A stretch of 9,341 nucleotides of DNA from Dehalococcoidia bacterium (GCA_012271225.1 JAAXGS010000025.1:1-9341), one strand, 5' to 3'. Positions 1 through 6,507 are shown, counted from the stretch's first letter. Notes: a model not told the origin generated them from the letters alone. Translations and numbers: made by a program.

Positions 1-894
1 ACTGTCAAAGCCGTCCATCTCAACGAGGATCTGATTGAGTGTTTGCTCGCGCTCATCGTGCCCGCCGCCCAGACCTGCGCCGCGGTGACGGCCAACGGCA
101 TCGATCTCATCGACAAAGACGATGGCGGGCGCGTTGCGCTTCGCCTGATCAAAGAGATCCCGCACGCGGCTTGCGCCGACGCCGACGAACATCTCCACGA
201 ACTCAGACCCGCTGATGGAGAAGAACGGGACGCCGGCCTCTCCGGCGACGGCGCGGGCAAGAAGGGTCTTTCCGCCGCCGGGCGGCCCCACAAGGAGCAC
301 GCCGCGCGGGATGCGCGCGCCGAGGCTTGCGAACTTCTCCGGATACTTCAGGAACTCCACAACCTCCTCAAGCTCGATCTTCGCCTCCTCAACGCCGGCG
401 ACGTCAGAGAAGGACACGGCGGGACGGTTGCCCATGAACATGCGGGCGCGGCTGCGGCCAAAGTTGAGGGCCTGATTGCTGCCCCCCTGCGCCTGCCGCA
501 TGAAGAAAATCAGGATCGCGCCAAAGAAGATCAGCGGCAGGAAGTTGATCAGCAAACCAAACAAGCTGCCCAGTCCGCTGCTGCCCCGGGGCTGAATATC
601 CACCTCACCCGCGCCGCTGCCGACCGGAACGCCGCTCTGCGTGAGGATCTCAAACACGGAGATGTCCTGCTCCTTGTTCACGGTGTACGTCCGCTGGTCC
701 GCCGTGAGCACCTCCATGGAATCATTGGACACCTCAATGGAGATGACGTTGCCGCCCCGGGCCTGGTCGATGAGCCACCCGAGCGACTGGTTGCCGGAGC
801 CGCCGGAGCCGCGGAGCAGCGTGAACAGGATGGCCACCAGCGCGACGGCCATCAGCAGCCAGATAAAGCTGTTGCGAAAGATGCGGGGGTTCAT
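1..894 (-). CDS. ftsH: ATP-dependent zinc metalloprotease FtsH, N-terminal part (cut by window edge)
   Basis: This is the first 298 residues of the membrane-anchored AAA+ protease that degrades misfolded membrane proteins and short-lived regulators. Visible in order: transmembrane helix 1 (about residues 9-28), an extracytoplasmic domain (about 35-105), transmembrane helix 2 (about 113-132), the FtsH-type SFSDVAGVEEAK start of the AAA domain (about 161-172), Walker A GPPGGGKT at 203-210, the SGSEFVEMFVGVGASRVRDLF block (about 228-248), and Walker B IVFVDEIDAVG at 258-268. The sequence runs off the edge right after EMDGFDS, so the second region of homology and the HEXXH zinc site lie outside the window. 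The ATG at 892-894 precedes the first membrane helix directly, with a weak GTGAG upstream. One oddity is that Walker A has Gly where FtsH normally has Thr (GPPGTGKT). Family assignment is near certain. Confidence 0.97.
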   Translation of the reverse strand, partial: MNPRIFRNSFIWLLMAVALVAILFTLLRGSGGSGNQSLGWLIDQARGGNVISIEVSNDSMEVLTADQRTYTVNKEQDISVFEILTQSGVPVGSGAGEVDIQPRGSSGLGSLFGLLINFLPLIFFGAILIFFMRQAQGGSNQALNFGRSRARMFMGNRPAVSFSDVAGVEEAKIELEEVVEFLKYPEKFASLGARIPRGVLLVGPPGGGKTLLARAVAGEAGVPFFSISGSEFVEMFVGVGASRVRDLFDQAKRNAPAIVFVDEIDAVGRHRGAGLGGGHDEREQTLNQILVEMDGFDS

Positions 895-1020
895 GTATCA
901 CTCACGAAGGCTTGTCGTTTCCTGCCATTTGTCATCCGGCCGTGCTCAGCCCCGGCGCGGCTCTCGCGCCCGCCGTTCCCACGCTCCGAACGCCCACACA
1001 GTCATTCTATCCCTGAGGCT

Positions 1021-1028
1021 AGTATACT
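1021..1028. promoter_or_regulatory. Candidate divergent promoter core (palindromic TATACT) between ftsH and the antiporter gene
   Basis: The 196-bp divergent gap contains AGTATACT, a perfect 8-bp palindrome that places TATACT, a 5-of-6 match to the -10 hexamer, on both strands. It is the most AT-rich spot in a GC-rich gap. I see no convincing -35 box at 16-18 bp on either side: the plus strand has AGTCAT at 1000-1005, and the minus strand has only GC-rich sequence. A second minus-strand -10-like TAGAAT lies near 1008-1013. The core is therefore a candidate start point for ftsH, the antiporter gene, or both. Confidence 0.3.
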
Positions 1029-1090
1029 CCGATAGGCCGCGCCTCGCGCCTCTGCCTGGCGCGCCGGAAAGGGAACGCTGACACCGCATC

Positions 1091-2485
1091 GTGGACAGGA
1101 TTTTTACGCGCGACCCCCTTCTCATTGTCACTGCCATCGCGGGAACGTTTCCCGCCATTGTGCTGTTCATTCTGGCTCAGACGCAGGATGCGCACTACCA
1201 TCCCCTCGTCAGCTCTCTCATCTATGGCGTGGGTATTCTGTCCGCCGCCTTCCTGCTGTCCTGGGCGGCGGAGGCGTTTGAGCACGACATCTCACACGGC
1301 CTCGCGCTGGCGCTGGTTGCCATCATCACCATCCTGCCGGAATACGCGGTGGACTTCAGCCTTGTCTGGAAGGCGGGGAGCGATCCCGAGTACGCGGGCT
1401 ATGCCGTCGCAAACATGACGGGCGCGAACCGTCTGCTTATTGGAATCGCGTGGCCGCTGATTGTCGCGATTGTCTGGTTCAAGGCGCTGCGGCGCAGCAA
1501 CTCCGGGGCGTCCGTTGCAATGGCATCGACGCAGAATATCGCGCTCAGGCTGGCAGAGCGTATCCCGGGTGTTGGTCGCCTTGAAAACCGGCATGGGCGG
1601 GTTCAGCTGCACAAGAGCCAGGCGATTGAGCTCTCGTTCCTTGCAGGAGCGACCATCTACGCATTCACGATTCCCTTTAAGGGGCAGATCGATCTGCTGG
1701 ACGCCGTGGTCCTGATCGGTCTGTTCGCGGCGTACATGTGGTTCAGTTCACGCGCGGAGGTTGTGGAGCCGGAGCTGGTGGGGCCGGCGGCGCTGATCGG
1801 CAGCCTCTCGCCCCGGCGTCGGCAAATCGCTGTTCTGAGCGCTTTCACATTCGCCGCGACCGTCATCTTCATCTCCGCGGAGCCGTTCGCGGAAGGCATG
1901 ATTGAAACGGGCAAGCAGATAGGGATCGATGAGTTCCTGTTGATCCAGTGGATCGCGCCGCTGGCGTCAGAAGCGCCGGAAATCGTGGTGGCCTGCATCT
2001 TTGCCATACGCGGCGACTCCGCCTCGGCGCTCGGCCTGCTGGTCTCCGCAAAGGTGAACCAGTGGTCGCTGCTTGTCGGGAGCCTGCCCGTCGTGTATTC
2101 AATATCTGTTGGCAGCCCCGCCGCCCTGCCCCTGGACGATCGGCAGGCGCAGGAGGTCTTTCTGACGGCTGCGCAATCGTTGTTCGCCGTCGTTCTGCTT
2201 GCGACGCTGTACTTGGGGATGCGGGGCGCGATGGCGCTGTTTGTCCTGTTCACGACGCAGTTGGTGCTGCCTGCGCTTGAAGAGCCACTGCGGGCGCTGA
2301 GCGGCACGGAGATTTCCCTTGCAGACGGCCGATGGTGGTTTTCCTTCATCTATCTTGTCGTCATCGTTTTTATCATTGCGCTGAGCGGGGAACGGCGGCG
2401 CGCGCTCATTGCCCTGCCCCGCCGGGCGTATCGGCAGGCGTACGCGATCACGCACCACGAGGCGGTATCGAGCGGCCGCCACTGA
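1091..2485 (+). CDS. CaCA-family (Na+/Ca2+ exchanger-like) membrane antiporter
   Basis: This 464-residue polytopic membrane protein has the two inverted alpha repeats of the Ca2+/cation antiporter superfamily. Alpha-1 spans about residues 58-125: WAAEAFEHDI, then ITILPEYAVD, then the TGAN turn at 110-113. Alpha-2 spans about 262-335: SAEPFAEGM, then APLASEAPEIVV, then SAKVNQWSLLVG. The acidic residues Glu84 and Glu297 follow Pro as in the ion-binding (S)xPE motif. About ten to twelve hydrophobic segments are visible. The middle loop (about 131-178) is charged, and the protein continues past alpha-2 with three more helices, making it longer than simple YrbG-type exchangers (about 325 residues). 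The start is GTG; an in-frame TGA at 1079-1081 rules out an earlier start, and the ribosome-binding site is weak. The transported ion (Ca2+ with Na+ or H+) is inferred. The GTS of the usual GTSLPE motif is missing in alpha-1. Confidence 0.85.
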   Translation: MDRIFTRDPLLIVTAIAGTFPAIVLFILAQTQDAHYHPLVSSLIYGVGILSAAFLLSWAAEAFEHDISHGLALALVAIITILPEYAVDFSLVWKAGSDPEYAGYAVANMTGANRLLIGIAWPLIVAIVWFKALRRSNSGASVAMASTQNIALRLAERIPGVGRLENRHGRVQLHKSQAIELSFLAGATIYAFTIPFKGQIDLLDAVVLIGLFAAYMWFSSRAEVVEPELVGPAALIGSLSPRRRQIAVLSAFTFAATVIFISAEPFAEGMIETGKQIGIDEFLLIQWIAPLASEAPEIVVACIFAIRGDSASALGLLVSAKVNQWSLLVGSLPVVYSISVGSPAALPLDDRQAQEVFLTAAQSLFAVVLLATLYLGMRGAMALFVLFTTQLVLPALEEPLRALSGTEISLADGRWWFSFIYLVVIVFIIALSGERRRALIALPRRAYRQAYAITHHEAVSSGRH

Positions 2486-2495
2486 GCGCTAGGGG

Positions 2496-3179
2496 TCAGG
2501 CGTCCGGGAACTCGATGGCGTCCCGTTTCCATTGGACGCCGTGGCCGCGCATCATATCGCGCGTGTTCGCGCGGGCAATGGCCCGAACAACGGCGGCGTA
2601 CATGTGCAGCGGACGCGCTCCGCCGGTCCGCGGAGCCTCAACTACGACGCGAGGCGTGGGAGCGGGCGCAAGCAGACCCCACAACAGAGGAAGGCGTGAG
2701 CGCCGGACGGCACTGCTGGGGATCATCAGGTAGTTGTAGTCCGCAATGCGCACAAAGCGCGGATCATGGAACTTTGTGCTGAGGCGATCCGCGCGCTCAT
2801 GGAGATTCCGCATTCTGCGGTCAATCACCTCGGCGTCCAGGGTCGCCTGTTGCGCGGATTCCTCATCGCCCGGCGTGTCCGCAATCTTCCGCGACAGCGC
2901 GGACATGCGGTCGAGAGCCCGCTCCTCCTCACGAAGCCGATCACGATCGCGTGAATCGTGATCGTCCCGCCGGAAATCGGCGAGCGACGATTTGACCTCG
3001 ACGACGTAGAGCGTCTTGTGCGGACCAACGCCGGCGACGTCGACAATGCGTCCGCCGGGGCCCTCAAGGGAGACCTCAAATCCGATCATGCGGCATTGCG
3101 CCGCGGTGTACAGCCATTCCCACGCAGCCCACTTGAGGGCATAGGCAAGACCCGATTCATTTTTGCGGCGATACGTCAT
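2496..3179 (-). CDS. PD-(D/E)XK nuclease-fold protein, MmcB-like
   Basis: This is a 227-residue protein. After an N-terminal helix (residues 10-30, ending AAWEWLY), it has the core GRIVDVAGV (Asp47) and YVVEVKSSLADFRRD (Glu61, Lys63). That is the D...ExK arrangement of the PD-(D/E)XK fold, and the EVKSSLADFR wording recalls MmcB-related DNA repair proteins. The family's later part is also present: ADYNYLMIP (147-154) and LLWGLLAP (165-172), followed by a basic tail. Between the two lies a highly charged, probably helical or coiled stretch (about 71-137, Asp/Arg/Glu rich) that looks like an insertion. The reading frame is open upstream to an ATG at 3363-3365, but the extra 62 residues are Arg/Pro/Ala-rich and would overlap the divergent thiolase start and promoter, so I place the start at 3179. 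DNA substrate and role are not known. The gene is convergent with the antiporter gene, with a 10-bp gap. Confidence 0.75.
   Translation of the reverse strand: MTYRRKNESGLAYALKWAAWEWLYTAAQCRMIGFEVSLEGPGGRIVDVAGVGPHKTLYVVEVKSSLADFRRDDHDSRDRDRLREEERALDRMSALSRKIADTPGDEESAQQATLDAEVIDRRMRNLHERADRLSTKFHDPRFVRIADYNYLMIPSSAVRRSRLPLLWGLLAPAPTPRVVVEAPRTGGARPLHMYAAVVRAIARANTRDMMRGHGVQWKRDAIEFPDA
2938..2964. repeat. Perfect 10-bp inverted repeat inside the nuclease-like gene
   Basis: The left arm CGATCACGAT (2938-2947) and the right arm ATCGTGATCG (2955-2964) are perfect reverse complements, separated by 7 bases. On the minus strand the repeat encodes part of the charged Asp/Arg insertion right after the EVK motif. 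It could form an mRNA hairpin, or may simply follow from the repetitive Asp-His-Asp / Asp-Arg-Asp codons. Confidence 0.6.
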
Positions 3180-3208
3180 GTCAGCACATGGGTTCTTTCG
3201 GTGGCGGC

Positions 3209-3238
3209 ATCGTACCCCGCCATCCGCGTAAATCGCAA
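3209..3238 (-). promoter_or_regulatory. Candidate promoter of the nuclease-like gene
   Basis: On the minus strand, TTGCGA (3233-3238) and TACGAT (3209-3214) are separated by 18 bp. Each matches the -35 or -10 consensus at four positions. The predicted transcript would start near 3202, about 22 bases before the ATG at 3179, which supports the short version of the gene. Confidence 0.35.
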
Positions 3239-3248
3239 GGAGGGGAGA

Positions 3249-3280
3249 TTGACAGCGGCGCGCGGCGGGCGCACTATACG
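3249..3280 (+). promoter_or_regulatory. Candidate sigma-70-type promoter of the solo thiolase gene
   Basis: A perfect -35 hexamer TTGACA lies at 3249-3254. A 17-bp spacer of only G and C follows, then CACTATACG at 3272-3280 as the -10 region (CACTAT at 17 bp spacing or ACTATA at 18). The predicted start is near 3285, giving a leader of about 64 bases. The promoter 40 bp before the DUF35 gene (8579-8608) has the same layout. Confidence 0.5.
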
Positions 3281-3335
3281 CTTTAACCGATACGTCAGAC
3301 AGTGACGCCCGCGCCGGCGGGCGGACGTGGCGGTT

Positions 3336-3341
3336 GAGGAG
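3336..3341 (+). promoter_or_regulatory. Ribosome-binding site that fixes the thiolase start
   Basis: GAGGAG lies 7 bases before the ATG at 3349-3351. It selects this start over an upstream in-frame alternative at 3334, which would begin inside or before the site. Confidence 0.75.
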
Positions 3342-3348
3342 TCGGAAC

Positions 3349-4458
3349 ATGAGTATACGAGGCAAGGCTGCAATCGTCGGTTTTCATGAGCTGCAGCATC
3401 GGCGCTCCTACGCCGGCCGGCACTTTATGGGGATGTACGCGGAGGCGACCGCCAAAGCGATTGTTGACGCGGGCATCCGCAAGGAGGAGATCAACGGCCT
3501 CATCGCGGAGCCGCCGTTCGGCCTGCCAAGCCTCGGCTTCGCGTATGACTTTGCGGAGTACATCGGCATTCAGCCGAACTTCGCCACCGCGCTGAATGAG
3601 AACGCGGCCAGCTTCATCTCCGTCGCCGCCGCGGCAATCAACGCGGGATACGCCGATACGGTGCTCTGCATCAACGGCGCCGGGCCGGTTTCCGATGCGC
3701 CGGGAATGTACGCCCCGGCTCCGGATCACGTGAACCCGCAGTTTGTTGAGCCGTTTGGCCCGGTGATCGCGGCGAACGGCTGGTACGCGCAGATTGCTCG
3801 ACGGCACACCTTTGAATACGGCACAACGGACTTTCAACGGGCGCGCGTGGCGGCGGACCAGCGTTTCAACGCGCAGGGCAATGAGAACGCCTTCTTCAAC
3901 GGCCAACCCGCCACGGAGGAGGACATCCTGAACTCCCGCCTGGTGGCCGATCCCCTGCACCTGCTGGAGTGCGTGATGCCGGCGCAGGGAGCGGCGGCGA
4001 CCATCGTCACAACGCCGGAACGGGCGCGCGCGCTGCGCAACCCGCCCGTGTACCTGCTCGGCGCGGCCCAGCACAACTTCCGGGCGGAGCACGGCGTGGA
4101 CTGGGTGGGCAGAATCACAACGTCGCCGTGCGTCGTTTCCGCCAAGGGCGCATTTGAGATGGCGGGGCTGGGCCCCAATGACATGGACATGGCCCAAATG
4201 TATGACTGCTACACCATCACGGTCATGATCACGCTTGAGGACTCCGGATTCTTCCCCAAGGGGTCATCCGGGGCGTTCTATGCGGACCATGACACCACCT
4301 GGAAGGGCGATTTCCCCGTGAACACCGGCGGCGGCCAGCTCTCCAACGGACAGTCCACGGCGGGAACCACGCAGGTTGTGGAGGCCGTCCGCCAGTTGAT
4401 GGGCCGCGCGGAGGGCCATCAGGCGCCCAACCATGACTTCTGCTTCGTCAACACTTGA
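3349..4458 (+). CDS. SCP-x/Ltp-type thiolase-superfamily protein, probably truncated by an in-frame TGA
   Basis: This is a 369-residue member of the thiolase superfamily, on the branch of lipid-transfer-associated (SCP-x) thiolases. Visible features: the N-terminal strand GKAAIVGFHE; a helix ending in the AIVDAGIRKEEINGLIAEPP block (37-56); AAAAINAGYADTVLCINGAG (93-112); WYAQIARRHTFEYGTT (145-160); the MDMAQMYDCYTITVMITLEDSGFF block (279-302); and NTGGGQLSNGQSTAGTTQVVEAVRQLMG (325-352). The nucleophilic Cys of classical thiolases has no counterpart near residues 84-90 (NENAASF), and the usual GH of the GHPxG loop is GQ (334-335). The protein may therefore catalyse a retro-aldol or other acyl-CoA reaction, as Ltp2 does with Tyr residues, or bind acyl-CoA. 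It stops at FCFVNT, about 19 residues short of the family's usual end; the missing part appears to follow in frame (4459-4515). It has its own promoter and no DUF35 partner directly adjacent. Confidence 0.88.
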   Translation: MSIRGKAAIVGFHELQHRRSYAGRHFMGMYAEATAKAIVDAGIRKEEINGLIAEPPFGLPSLGFAYDFAEYIGIQPNFATALNENAASFISVAAAAINAGYADTVLCINGAGPVSDAPGMYAPAPDHVNPQFVEPFGPVIAANGWYAQIARRHTFEYGTTDFQRARVAADQRFNAQGNENAFFNGQPATEEDILNSRLVADPLHLLECVMPAQGAAATIVTTPERARALRNPPVYLLGAAQHNFRAEHGVDWVGRITTSPCVVSAKGAFEMAGLGPNDMDMAQMYDCYTITVMITLEDSGFFPKGSSGAFYADHDTTWKGDFPVNTGGGQLSNGQSTAGTTQVVEAVRQLMGRAEGHQAPNHDFCFVNT

Positions 4459-4515
4459 CGGGGATATATAAGCGACATGTCGTCGCTTGTGCTTGGGACT
4501 CAAATCCCGTCATAG
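4456..4515 (+). other. In-frame TGA followed by a thiolase-like C-terminal tail
   Basis: After the TGA at 4456-4458 the same frame stays open for 18 codons, RGYISDMSSLVLGTQIPS, to a TAG at 4513-4515. From memory, related thiolases end with a Gly-rich turn followed by a short strand of the type GGxLSxxxSLVLG. This tail matches that closely and would bring the protein to 388 residues, a normal family length. A single change such as GGA to TGA would explain the stop. TGA is also the normal stop of three other genes here (2483-2485, 2496-2498 on minus, 8360-8362), so a global TGA reassignment is ruled out. Readthrough (TGA followed by C is a leaky context), a recent nonsense mutation or a sequencing error remain. 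Confidence 0.6.
4470..4488 (+). repeat. Small 7-bp hairpin just after the thiolase TGA
   Basis: AAGCGAC (4470-4476) and GTCGCTT (4482-4488) pair perfectly around the 5-base loop ATGTC. The stem starts 11 bases after the TGA. It may be chance, a first element of the termination region, or a structure that affects the ribosome at the stop codon. Confidence 0.5.
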
Positions 4516-4540
4516 AGCGTCCGGAATCACGCTCGCTCAC

Positions 4541-4571
4541 GAGCCCCCGCGGCCATAGGCCGCGGGGGCTC
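4541..4571. terminator. Strong GC-rich hairpin between convergent genes, likely shared terminator
   Basis: Arms of 14 bp (4541-4554 and 4558-4571) are perfect reverse complements around the loop ATA, forming a very stable stem. The T-tract is poor on both strands (CGTCTT follows on plus, none on minus). A smaller hairpin, GAGCGT/ACGCTC, lies just before it (4515-4520 with 4529-4534). Its place between the ends of the thiolase gene and the HTH-TPR gene suggests termination for both. The rest of the 4516-4641 gap shows nothing recognisable. Confidence 0.75.
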
Positions 4572-4641
4572 CGTCTTGCAGCATCCCTCCATCCTTTGAG
4601 GAACGCGGCCGGCGCGCCGAGAGGGGGCTGTGGCGGCGCGG

Positions 4642-6456
4642 CTAGCACGTCACACGCCCGGGGATGAACGGGCGCGCCCGAAACTCAATGGCCGGAGGCA
4701 TCTCCGGACGTTCCCCATTCGCGTCGATCATTCCCCGCAGATCCGCCGCGGCTTGCGCGTCCGCCGCGTGGCAGGACGCCTCGCCGGACGTTTCAACCCA
4801 CGCCAAGAACTGGTCGAGGTCGGCGGACGCCTCGTCATTCCGTTCCAGCAGGGCATACGTCATCGCCCGCGCAAACAGCGCGCGGCCGGCCGGCTCTCCC
4901 CGCATGGCCATATCGCAGTAGGCCAGCGCGTCCGTTGGAAAGCCCGCGGCGCTCACCTGCCTGCACGCCGCGGCATTGTACTCGCCGTTGGCGGGCTCCA
5001 GGACGACGGCACGCTCCAGGTCCGCCCTCGAGGCCGCCATGTCCCCGAGTTCGGAGTACGCAAGCCCCCGATGAAAGTAGGCATCAGGCAAGCCTGGCGC
5101 CAGTTCAATCGCGCGGGCATAGTGCCCAATCGCCCGGGCAACATCGCCGTCTCCGCCCCGCGCGATGAGGGCAAGGCCCAGCGTCACGTGGGTATCCGCG
5201 CGCTCCGGCGTGATGGACACGGAGCGCGTGAGATCATCCATCGCGCGTGCGGGGTCGCCGTCACGCCCCCGCCGAATAAAGGCACGCGCGCGGCCGTTCA
5301 GGGCATCAACCGAGCGCGGCTGCGTCTCAAGAACCTGAGAGAACAGAAGAATCGCCTCATCGTAGTCATAGAAGACGCCGCCCAGATACGCCGTGCCGAG
5401 AAGAAGGCGCACATCCGCCAGCGCAAGCGGATCCTGCGGCGGGGGATCAGCCGCCCGTGCCAGCGCCGCTTTCGCGTGATCATATTCCCCCTGATCCAGA
5501 TACACGCGGCCCAACGTCACAAGGGCGACATGGCGGACGGCGCCCGTCAGGGTGACATTGATGGTGACGGGCAGATCGGCGGGCGACGAGGCAAGATCGA
5601 CGACGCGGCGCGATGCCGTTCCTGTATAGCGCGGCGTGGTCATAAAGCGGGCAATCGCCCGCCCGCTGTCATATTCACCCCAGATGGTCAGCAGCGCGCC
5701 GGACCGGACGGTCGCATCCACGGCGGCATCTTCAGATACGATCTCCACCGGCCAGATTGCCGTCCGTGCGTTGGGCAGCCCCGACTGCGCAAGCGCGATG
5801 TCGATCCTTTCACGCAAGCGGCCTGAGACGTTGAAACCCTGCCCGCCGCCGGAGTAGTTCACAAACGGCGCCAGCAGAATCAGCGATTCACCGTCCGCGG
5901 CTATGGGGTGATCCGGAGCGGGGCCGCCCCGATTCTGAACGCCCGGGGAGGGCGTTGGGGTGACTGTTGGGGGTTCTCCGCCGCCCGCAAGAATGGAGAT
6001 CGCGGCGGCGATGGCCACCGCGACCGCGACGGCCGTCGCAATAATCGCGCCGCGCCTTGTGCGAAGAAAACGCGCGCGGCCCGGCGATCCGGATGCGCCG
6101 TCAATCTGTTGCGTCGATGGCGCGTCTGGAACCAGGGTTGGCGCGCGCCCCTCAGCGTCATCCGTTTGCTGAGATGTGTTGGTGAGAGGGGATGGGGCGG
6201 AGGGAGATGAGGGAGCGTCATCGGGAGAAAAACCGGCCGCGATCAGGAATTCGGCGCGCTCCTCCGGCGTCAGGCGGAGGACGTTGGCGCATTGAATCAC
6301 GTCCTCACGGTGACGCGGGCGTCCGGTCACGCCCTCCCGCCAGCGGATCAACGTCAGGCGATTGACGCTGACCCGCCGCGCCAGCTCGGCGTCGCCAATG
6401 CCCGTCCGGGCCATGTACGCCGCCAGGAGTTCTGCAAAAGAGCGTGAATGCGACAT
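4642..6456 (-). CDS. Membrane-anchored HTH - TPR protein, probable one-component regulator
   Basis: This is a 604-residue protein. Residues 6-60 form a Cro/XRE-type helix-turn-helix, with GDAELARRVSVNRLTLIRWREG as the recognition region. A low-complexity linker follows (81-130). Then come the basic cluster RARFLRTRR and one transmembrane helix (about 136-158), which by the positive-inside rule puts the HTH in the cytoplasm and the rest outside. A Pro/Thr linker (PTVTPTPSPG, 163-172) leads to an alpha/beta domain (about 190-300: SLILLAPFVNYSGG through LLTIWGEYDSGRAIARF) that resembles FlgO/TolB-N-like domains. Residues about 306-555 are TPR repeats, with clear units such as ALVTLGRVYLDQGEYDHAKAAL and AYFHRGLAYSELGDMAASRADLERAV. 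The overall plan resembles CadC/ToxR-type transmembrane regulators. I start at the ATG at 6454-6456 because the HTH begins directly; upstream codons would be Pro-rich and run into the divergent gene's leader. No strong ribosome-binding site is visible. Ligand and targets are unknown. Confidence 0.8.
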   Translation of the reverse strand: MSHSRSFAELLAAYMARTGIGDAELARRVSVNRLTLIRWREGVTGRPRHREDVIQCANVLRLTPEERAEFLIAAGFSPDDAPSSPSAPSPLTNTSQQTDDAEGRAPTLVPDAPSTQQIDGASGSPGRARFLRTRRGAIIATAVAVAVAIAAAISILAGGGEPPTVTPTPSPGVQNRGGPAPDHPIAADGESLILLAPFVNYSGGGQGFNVSGRLRERIDIALAQSGLPNARTAIWPVEIVSEDAAVDATVRSGALLTIWGEYDSGRAIARFMTTPRYTGTASRRVVDLASSPADLPVTINVTLTGAVRHVALVTLGRVYLDQGEYDHAKAALARAADPPPQDPLALADVRLLLGTAYLGGVFYDYDEAILLFSQVLETQPRSVDALNGRARAFIRRGRDGDPARAMDDLTRSVSITPERADTHVTLGLALIARGGDGDVARAIGHYARAIELAPGLPDAYFHRGLAYSELGDMAASRADLERAVVLEPANGEYNAAACRQVSAAGFPTDALAYCDMAMRGEPAGRALFARAMTYALLERNDEASADLDQFLAWVETSGEASCHAADAQAAADLRGMIDANGERPEMPPAIEFRARPFIPGRVTC

Positions 6457-6458
6457 TT

Positions 6459-6507
6459 TTGACACGGAATTCAACCTGAACGCAATACACTTGTAGTGTG
6501 AATTGTA
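6459..6507. promoter_or_regulatory. Divergent control region with a small palindrome, possible operator
   Basis: In the 127-bp gap between the HTH-TPR gene and the VWA lipoprotein gene, plus-strand TTGACA (6459-6464) is followed by AT-rich sequence with TACACT (6486-6491, 21 bp spacing) or weaker matches at 17-18 bp. On the minus strand TACAAT (6502-6507) is a good -10 for the HTH-TPR gene, without a clear -35. Between them lies ACACT-TGT-AGTGT (6487-6499), a perfect 5-bp-arm palindrome, well placed to be an operator for the neighbouring HTH protein. Function is inferred from position. Confidence 0.4.

Noticed and set aside
43..1035. Plus-strand open frame of 330 codons over the left end
   Set aside because: It is antisense to ftsH; the minus-strand translation has the full AAA motif set while this one is low-complexity Ala/Arg/His-rich.
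3180..3365. 62-residue N-terminal extension of the nuclease-like protein
   Set aside because: It overlaps the thiolase promoter, ribosome-binding site and start codon and has an Arg/Pro/Ala composition unlike the body of the protein.
4493..4511. tRNA T-arm-like sequence (GGGACTCAAATCCCG)
   Set aside because: The loop lacks the TTC of a T-loop, and no acceptor, D or anticodon arms can be fitted upstream; the bases fit the extended thiolase frame better.
4630..5826. Plus-strand open frame of 398 codons
   Set aside because: It is the antisense shadow of the HTH-TPR gene, rich in Arg/Gly/His, without motifs or a ribosome-binding site; the minus frame has clear TPR repeats.
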